A DNA stretch of 9,277 nucleotides from an archaeon (GTDB lineage Archaea > Asgardarchaeota > Hermodarchaeia > Hermodarchaeales > Hermodarchaeaceae): the NCBI GenBank assembly GCA_016550405.1, contig JABXGX010000322.1, positions 1 to 9,277 on the forward strand. Direction: 5' to 3'. The notes beneath the pieces are model-generated. The model was given only the letters and a program-made list of their open reading frames with translations. It was not told where the DNA came from and ran no database searches. Every line of letters starts with the position of its first letter. Positions within the stretch are counted from its first letter, which is position 1. Below, one piece after another: positions 6,020-9,277 of the stretch. The translations under genes and the position numbers were made by a program.

Positions 6020-7333
6020 ATGACAAAAATTACCTTCCTTGGCGGCTGCCGACAAGTGGGAGCCTCTGCTGTTCTCGTCGAGCAAGCCGGCGCTCGCGTC
6101 GTCATGGATTATGGCACCGCCTTCAATGGCACTCAACGGGTACCGCTCCCAATTTCCACACGGAACCTCACCAGTGTCCTTTCGCATGCACACCTAGACC
6201 ATAGTGGGAGCCTCCCCCTCATTGCGGGGAGCCAGACACACCAGGTGCCCATGTATTCCACGGCTCTGACCAAAGAGCTAGTCCAGCTTTTATTAATGGA
6301 TATGCTCCGCATTGGAGGAGAATCTCTGGCATTTGAAAGAAACGAGATCCAAACCCTTCTCCGTAATACCAAAGCCCTTGCTTATGGCGAACCTGTTCAG
6401 GTCTCTCCAAAGATTAGATTTACTCTGTATGATGCAGGTCACATTCCGGGCAGCGCCTCGATTCTTGTTGAAACTGAAGCCAATGGTGGCAGTGCCGCTC
6501 GAATTCTTTATACAGGAGACCTAAACACAACCAACACCCGTTTAGTGAACGGTGCCTCAAGCTTGCGAGCACTCGGAGCCCTTGATGCGATTATTGTTGA
6601 AAGCACCTATGCACAAGAAGAACATCCATCACGACATGAGGTCGAAACCCAGTTTGTTGAGACAGCCCGGTCCTCACTCGAATCAGGAGGCACTGTCTTA
6701 ATCCCGTCCTTTGCCGTAGGACGCGCTCAAGAAATACTTGCAGTTCTGGATCAACATCGGCATAGAGGTCTAGACTATCCTGTCTTCATTGATGGAATGG
6801 CTCGCAAAGTGACACGGATAATGCAACAGCATGCACAGTCTTTTTCGGGCGGATCGCTAGTCAAAAAAGCAGCGAAACAGGCCGTTTTTATTCGGAATAA
6901 CACAGAACGGAAAGCGGCACTCGAAGAGCCAGCAGTTATTATTGCACCAGCCGGTATGCTCAAAGGTGGAACTGCACAACTGTATCTTCGGAACATCGCG
7001 AATGATTCGCAGAGTAGTGTGTTACTCGTAGGAAAACAACTTCCTGGAACTCCCGGAGCCAAACTCCTTGATACCGGAAAAATCCAATTAGACAGTCGAG
7101 GGAAACCATTCACAACACAGCATGTCAAAGCAAGAGTGAAAAGCTTCGATTTTTCATGTCATGTTGGGCGCCGAGAAGTCTTGCATTATCTCAGGCAAGC
7201 AAAAGGAAATCCACAAATCTTCACAATGCATGGGGAACCAGCTTCGTGCGAAAATCTAGCAAATACACTTCGAACGCAGTTTGGTTTTGAGGCAAAGGCT
7301 GCAACTTGTGGAGAGCATATTCGGTTCAATTAG
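6020..7333 (+). CDS. Beta-CASP metallo-beta-lactamase ribonuclease, KH-less aCPSF2-like
   Basis: A 437-residue protein with a metallo-beta-lactamase core interrupted by a beta-CASP domain, the layout of archaeal CPSF-type zinc-dependent ribonucleases (COG1236). Motifs: Asp30 (VVMDYG, motif 1), His56/His58/Asp60/His61 in LSHAHLDHSG (motif 2), His141 in DAGHIPGSA (motif 3), Asp167 in LYTGDLNT (motif 4), Glu194 in VESTYA (motif A), His381 in FDFSCHVGR (motif B) and His404 in MHGEP (motif C). Also typical are IPSFAVGRAQEIL (228-240) and LLVGKQLPGTPGAKLL (335-350). There are no N-terminal KH domains, so it is not aCPSF1. Its length fits aCPSF2, and aRNase J is a less likely alternative. Motif B reads SCHVGR where SAHxDR is usual. 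ATG 6020 is chosen because the conserved KITFLGG strand follows at once; the frame opens further upstream at TTG 5960, but that extension (TCHNYLTRGNERK) is unlike the family. GAGGGA lies 11 nt before the ATG. Expected role: cytoplasmic RNA cleavage or decay. It converges with the acyl-CoA ligase gene. Confidence 0.93.
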   Translation: MTKITFLGGCRQVGASAVLVEQAGARVVMDYGTAFNGTQRVPLPISTRNLTSVLSHAHLDHSGSLPLIAGSQTHQVPMYSTALTKELVQLLLMDMLRIGGESLAFERNEIQTLLRNTKALAYGEPVQVSPKIRFTLYDAGHIPGSASILVETEANGGSAARILYTGDLNTTNTRLVNGASSLRALGALDAIIVESTYAQEEHPSRHEVETQFVETARSSLESGGTVLIPSFAVGRAQEILAVLDQHRHRGLDYPVFIDGMARKVTRIMQQHAQSFSGGSLVKKAAKQAVFIRNNTERKAALEEPAVIIAPAGMLKGGTAQLYLRNIANDSQSSVLLVGKQLPGTPGAKLLDTGKIQLDSRGKPFTTQHVKARVKSFDFSCHVGRREVLHYLRQAKGNPQIFTMHGEPASCENLANTLRTQFGFEAKAATCGEHIRFN

Positions 7334-9000
7334 ACAGGCATGTTATTTGAAACCGTATGTTCACGAAGCTCGCGGCGCAATATTTTCCCAACGGCGGATT
7401 TAGGCAGCTCAGTTCGGAATTCAATAATGCGAGGATATTTATAAGCAGCCATTTCCTGTTTTGCCCAATTTCGAAGTTCATCTGCGGTCAAGTGGCCTTG
7501 ATATTCGGCATTGAGCACAATCACAGCTTTGACTTCTTCTCCAACCCTTGGAGAGGGAACGCCAATTACAGCACATTCGGCAACTGCAGGATGTCGATAG
7601 AGTAGAGCCTCAACTTCAGCGGGGAAGACGGAGTAACCACTTCTTTTAATAAGATCCTTCTTTCGGTCGCCAATGTAGAGGAAACCATCTTTGTCAAAGC
7701 GCCCAATATCTCCAGTATGGAGCCAATCGTCCCGAATCGTTGTTTTAGTCGCTTCAGGAGCATTCCAATATCCGTGGAAGATTTGAGGGCCTCTTGCCAA
7801 GATTTCTCCCCATTCCCCGATGGGTAATTCCTTCGTGCTATCAGTTTGGCTAACAATTTTGATGTCAGTGTTGAATGTAGGAATACCTACAGCCCCAGGA
7901 CGCAGGACTCCTTGAGGAATTAGCGTTAGAATAGGCGAAGTTTCAGTCATTCCATAGCCTTCAACGATATAGCTGCCGGTTTCACGCTGAAACTGCTCTA
8001 ATACTTCAATAGGGAGTGAAGCGGCACCTGAGAAGCAATTTTCGAGACTACTGATATCATATTTCTTCAACAATGGACTCGCAAGCATTGACACATAGAG
8101 TGTGGGGACTCCTACAAGGACAGTGGCTTGATAATGTTCAATGCTTTTTAGAATCTCTTTGATGTCGGGTCGAGGAATGAGTACCACTGATGCAGCGATT
8201 AAGGCTGCAAGAATAATGATGCATGAAAAGCCAAAAGCATGAAAGGCAGGTAATACTCCGATAAAACATTCTTCACCATCTCGGACCTTGAACCATTGAC
8301 TTCCTACTTTTGCATTAAACATGAAGTTTTGGTGACTTAACATTGCACCTTTGGGTGGTCCCGTTGTTCCTCCCGTAAATAGTAAGGCTGCAATTTCATT
8401 TGAGGTAATTTTCAGAGAGGGATTTTGTGGTGCTTGTCCTTTCAACAAATCACTGAAGAAATGAATGCCATCACCTTTAGGGAGCTGTGGATAAGGAATT
8501 TTACGTGCTAAGCGTCCCAGAAGCGCTTTAGCTTTATGAAGGTATTCTCCAGTTCGTGTGTATATTACAGATTCTAGAGAAGTATCTCGTTTTCCTGTTT
8601 CCACAACCTCGTGAAACAGATCTAAAGCAATGAGGTGCTTTACATTTGCAGATGTTAACTGATAATGTAACTCGTGGTGTTTGAACAGAGGATTAATGGG
8701 AGTGACAATGGCACCTGCTTTGAGTATCCCAAAAATTGTGATAGGCGTTTGGGGAATGTTAGGAAGCATAAAGGCAACAGAATCACCCTTTTTTACCCCC
8801 AGTTCAAGTAGTGCATTGGCAAATTGATTGGAAAGCCGATCTAGTTCTAGGTAAGTCATCGTTTTGCCTTGGAAGTGATATGCAGGATTTTGCGAGTATT
8901 TTTTTGCTGTCGTAGTAAGTGTTTCATGAATTGTCGTAGTAGGTATTTCAATGTCATATGCTAATCCATCCGGCCAACTCTTATGCCAAAACCGCTTCAC
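7330..9000 (-). CDS. Long-chain fatty-acid-CoA ligase (AMP-binding, FadD/LcfA-like)
   Basis: A 556-residue adenylate-forming enzyme that activates a fatty acid with ATP to acyl-AMP and then transfers it to CoA. Motifs in order: the P-loop FTGGTTGPPKGAMLSH (208-223), in the TGGTTG form common in long-chain ligases; GVPTLY (297-302); VEGYGMTETSP (346-356) with the YGMTE adenine motif; WLHTGDIG (426-433) with Asp431, the ribose-binding residue; IGDRKKDLIKRSGYSVFPAEVE (443-464), holding Arg446, the hinge and the FACS signature; and LPKSAVGKILRREL (532-545) with the catalytic Lys539. Length and the segment at 130-200 fit the long-chain class, but chain length is not proven. The start is GTG 9000, supported by GAGGAGG 8 nt upstream and a TATA box. 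It is divergent from a crotonase-family gene, which points to joint work in fatty-acid beta-oxidation or acyl-CoA recycling. There is no signal peptide. A hydrophobic patch at 259-274 (SCIIILAALIAASVVL) lies in the normal core, so it need not be a membrane anchor. Confidence 0.95.
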   Translation of the reverse strand: MKRFWHKSWPDGLAYDIEIPTTTIHETLTTTAKKYSQNPAYHFQGKTMTYLELDRLSNQFANALLELGVKKGDSVAFMLPNIPQTPITIFGILKAGAIVTPINPLFKHHELHYQLTSANVKHLIALDLFHEVVETGKRDTSLESVIYTRTGEYLHKAKALLGRLARKIPYPQLPKGDGIHFFSDLLKGQAPQNPSLKITSNEIAALLFTGGTTGPPKGAMLSHQNFMFNAKVGSQWFKVRDGEECFIGVLPAFHAFGFSCIIILAALIAASVVLIPRPDIKEILKSIEHYQATVLVGVPTLYVSMLASPLLKKYDISSLENCFSGAASLPIEVLEQFQRETGSYIVEGYGMTETSPILTLIPQGVLRPGAVGIPTFNTDIKIVSQTDSTKELPIGEWGEILARGPQIFHGYWNAPEATKTTIRDDWLHTGDIGRFDKDGFLYIGDRKKDLIKRSGYSVFPAEVEALLYRHPAVAECAVIGVPSPRVGEEVKAVIVLNAEYQGHLTADELRNWAKQEMAAYKYPRIIEFRTELPKSAVGKILRRELREHTVSNNMPV

Positions 9001-9008
9001 TACAATAA

Positions 9009-9015
9009 CCTCCTC
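9009..9015 (-). promoter_or_regulatory. Strong Shine-Dalgarno fixing the GTG start of the acyl-CoA ligase
   Basis: GAGGAGG on the minus strand ends 8 nt before GTG 9000. It is the best ribosome site in the window and supports the non-ATG start. No in-frame ATG lies at a sensible distance upstream. Confidence 0.8.
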
Positions 9016-9053
9016 GTGAGTAGTAGGGTAATCAAGTTATCAGTATCATCCAG

Positions 9054-9059
9054 TATAAA
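9054..9059 (-). promoter_or_regulatory. Archaeal TATA box of the acyl-CoA ligase
   Basis: TTTATA on the minus strand (in ATTTATACTG) lies about 55 nt before GTG 9000. A transcription start about 25 nt downstream would fall near 9031, giving a leader of roughly 30 nt that holds the Shine-Dalgarno site. Confidence 0.6.
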
Positions 9060-9067
9060 TGCTGACG

Positions 9068-9080
9068 AATCATCCTGATT
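9068..9080. promoter_or_regulatory. Palindrome next to the ligase TATA box, possible operator
   Basis: AATCA-TCC-TGATT is a 5-bp inverted repeat with a 3-nt centre, 8 nt from the TATA box on its upstream (BRE) side, between two divergent lipid-metabolism genes. A regulator bound here could block TBP/TFB. ATCATCC occurs again at 9045-9051 beyond the TATA box. This is a structural observation only, and a 13-bp palindrome can occur by chance. Confidence 0.3.
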
Positions 9081-9180
9081 GGATTTTTCACTTGCTTTCG
9101 TATGGATTTTTGATGCAAAGCAATATTCTTAGGGAAACTCGTGGGTATCTCCGTATTATTCGAGCTTTGAGGAAGTTCCC

Positions 9181-9277
9181 ATGACTAATACTGTTCTTTT
9201 GAAGAAGGAGCCGGAGAAAAAAATTGCATGGCTTATTTTGAATCGTCCAGAAAAATTGAACACCATCAACGAGGATC
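9181..9277 (+). CDS. Enoyl-CoA hydratase/isomerase family protein, 5' part only
   Basis: ATG 9181 opens 32 codons to the right edge. The N-terminus carries a lysine/glutamate-rich lead, then IAWLILNRPEKLNTINED, the hallmark first strand and loop of crotonase-family proteins (usual form xxxxxLNRPExxNAxx). GAGGAAG lies 5 nt upstream of the ATG. The catalytic region is outside the window, so hydratase, isomerase or another crotonase activity cannot be told apart. It is divergent from the fatty-acid-CoA ligase across 180 nt, so the two are probably regulated together. Its N-terminus differs from that of the crotonase at 3035-3799 (LNRPEKLNT versus INNPPANALN), so the two are paralogues from different subgroups and not a recent duplication. 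Confidence 0.8.
   Translation, partial: MTNTVLLKKEPEKKIAWLILNRPEKLNTINED

Noticed and set aside
8330..8400. TGGTTG instead of TSGTTG in the acyl-CoA ligase P-loop as an unusual change
   Set aside because: The TGGTTG form is normal in long-chain ligases such as E. coli FadD.
1..9277. CRISPR array, transposase, toxin-antitoxin, phage or tRNA features
   Set aside because: On reading both strands I found no regularly spaced repeats, terminal inverted repeats flanking a gene, recombinase motifs or cloverleaf-like segment.

Overview
The window looks archaeal. Four lines of evidence point that way. Two genes have TATA boxes about 40-55 nt before their starts, and a third is a candidate. Shine-Dalgarno motifs are good. 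One protein is a compact KH-less CPSF-type beta-CASP nuclease. The left edge carries a very large, sequon-rich secreted protein built from Ig-like modules. Together with acyl-CoA metabolism genes and a moderate GC content, this resembles an Asgard-type archaeon (Thorarchaeia-like). The Asgard placement is inference from protein style, not a proof.

Layout. (1) 1-2875, minus strand: one uninterrupted reading frame that runs off the left edge. It encodes the N-terminal 958 residues of a secreted or cell-surface protein with a signal peptide, an N-terminal beta-rich module, a large central region and at least three or four tandem Ig-like modules. (2) 3035-3799, minus: a complete enoyl-CoA hydratase/isomerase with both catalytic glutamates. 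(3) 3940-5754, plus: a two-gene unit of a xylose-isomerase-like TIM-barrel enzyme and an RNase AM/TrpH-like PHP phosphoesterase, 27 nt apart, behind a TATA box. (4) 5755-6019: a 265-nt gap holding a TATA-like box, a short inverted repeat and a possible 48-codon GTG-started gene. (5) 6020-7333, plus: a beta-CASP metallo-beta-lactamase ribonuclease. (6) 7330-9000, minus: a long-chain fatty-acid-CoA ligase that converges on the nuclease gene with a 4-nt stop-codon overlap. (7) 9001-9180: a divergent promoter region with a TATA box and small repeats. (8) 9181 to the right edge, plus: the start of a second enoyl-CoA hydratase family gene.

Two themes emerge. Lipid or acyl-CoA metabolism: an acyl-CoA ligase diverges from a crotonase-family gene at the right, and another crotonase lies at the left. 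Nucleic-acid or phosphoester processing: the PHP protein and the beta-CASP nuclease are neighbours on the same strand, with the TIM-barrel enzyme upstream. I see no CRISPR array, tRNA, rRNA, transposase or obvious horizontal insertion. Most of the window is recognisable. The least explained parts are the surface protein and the segment 5755-6019.
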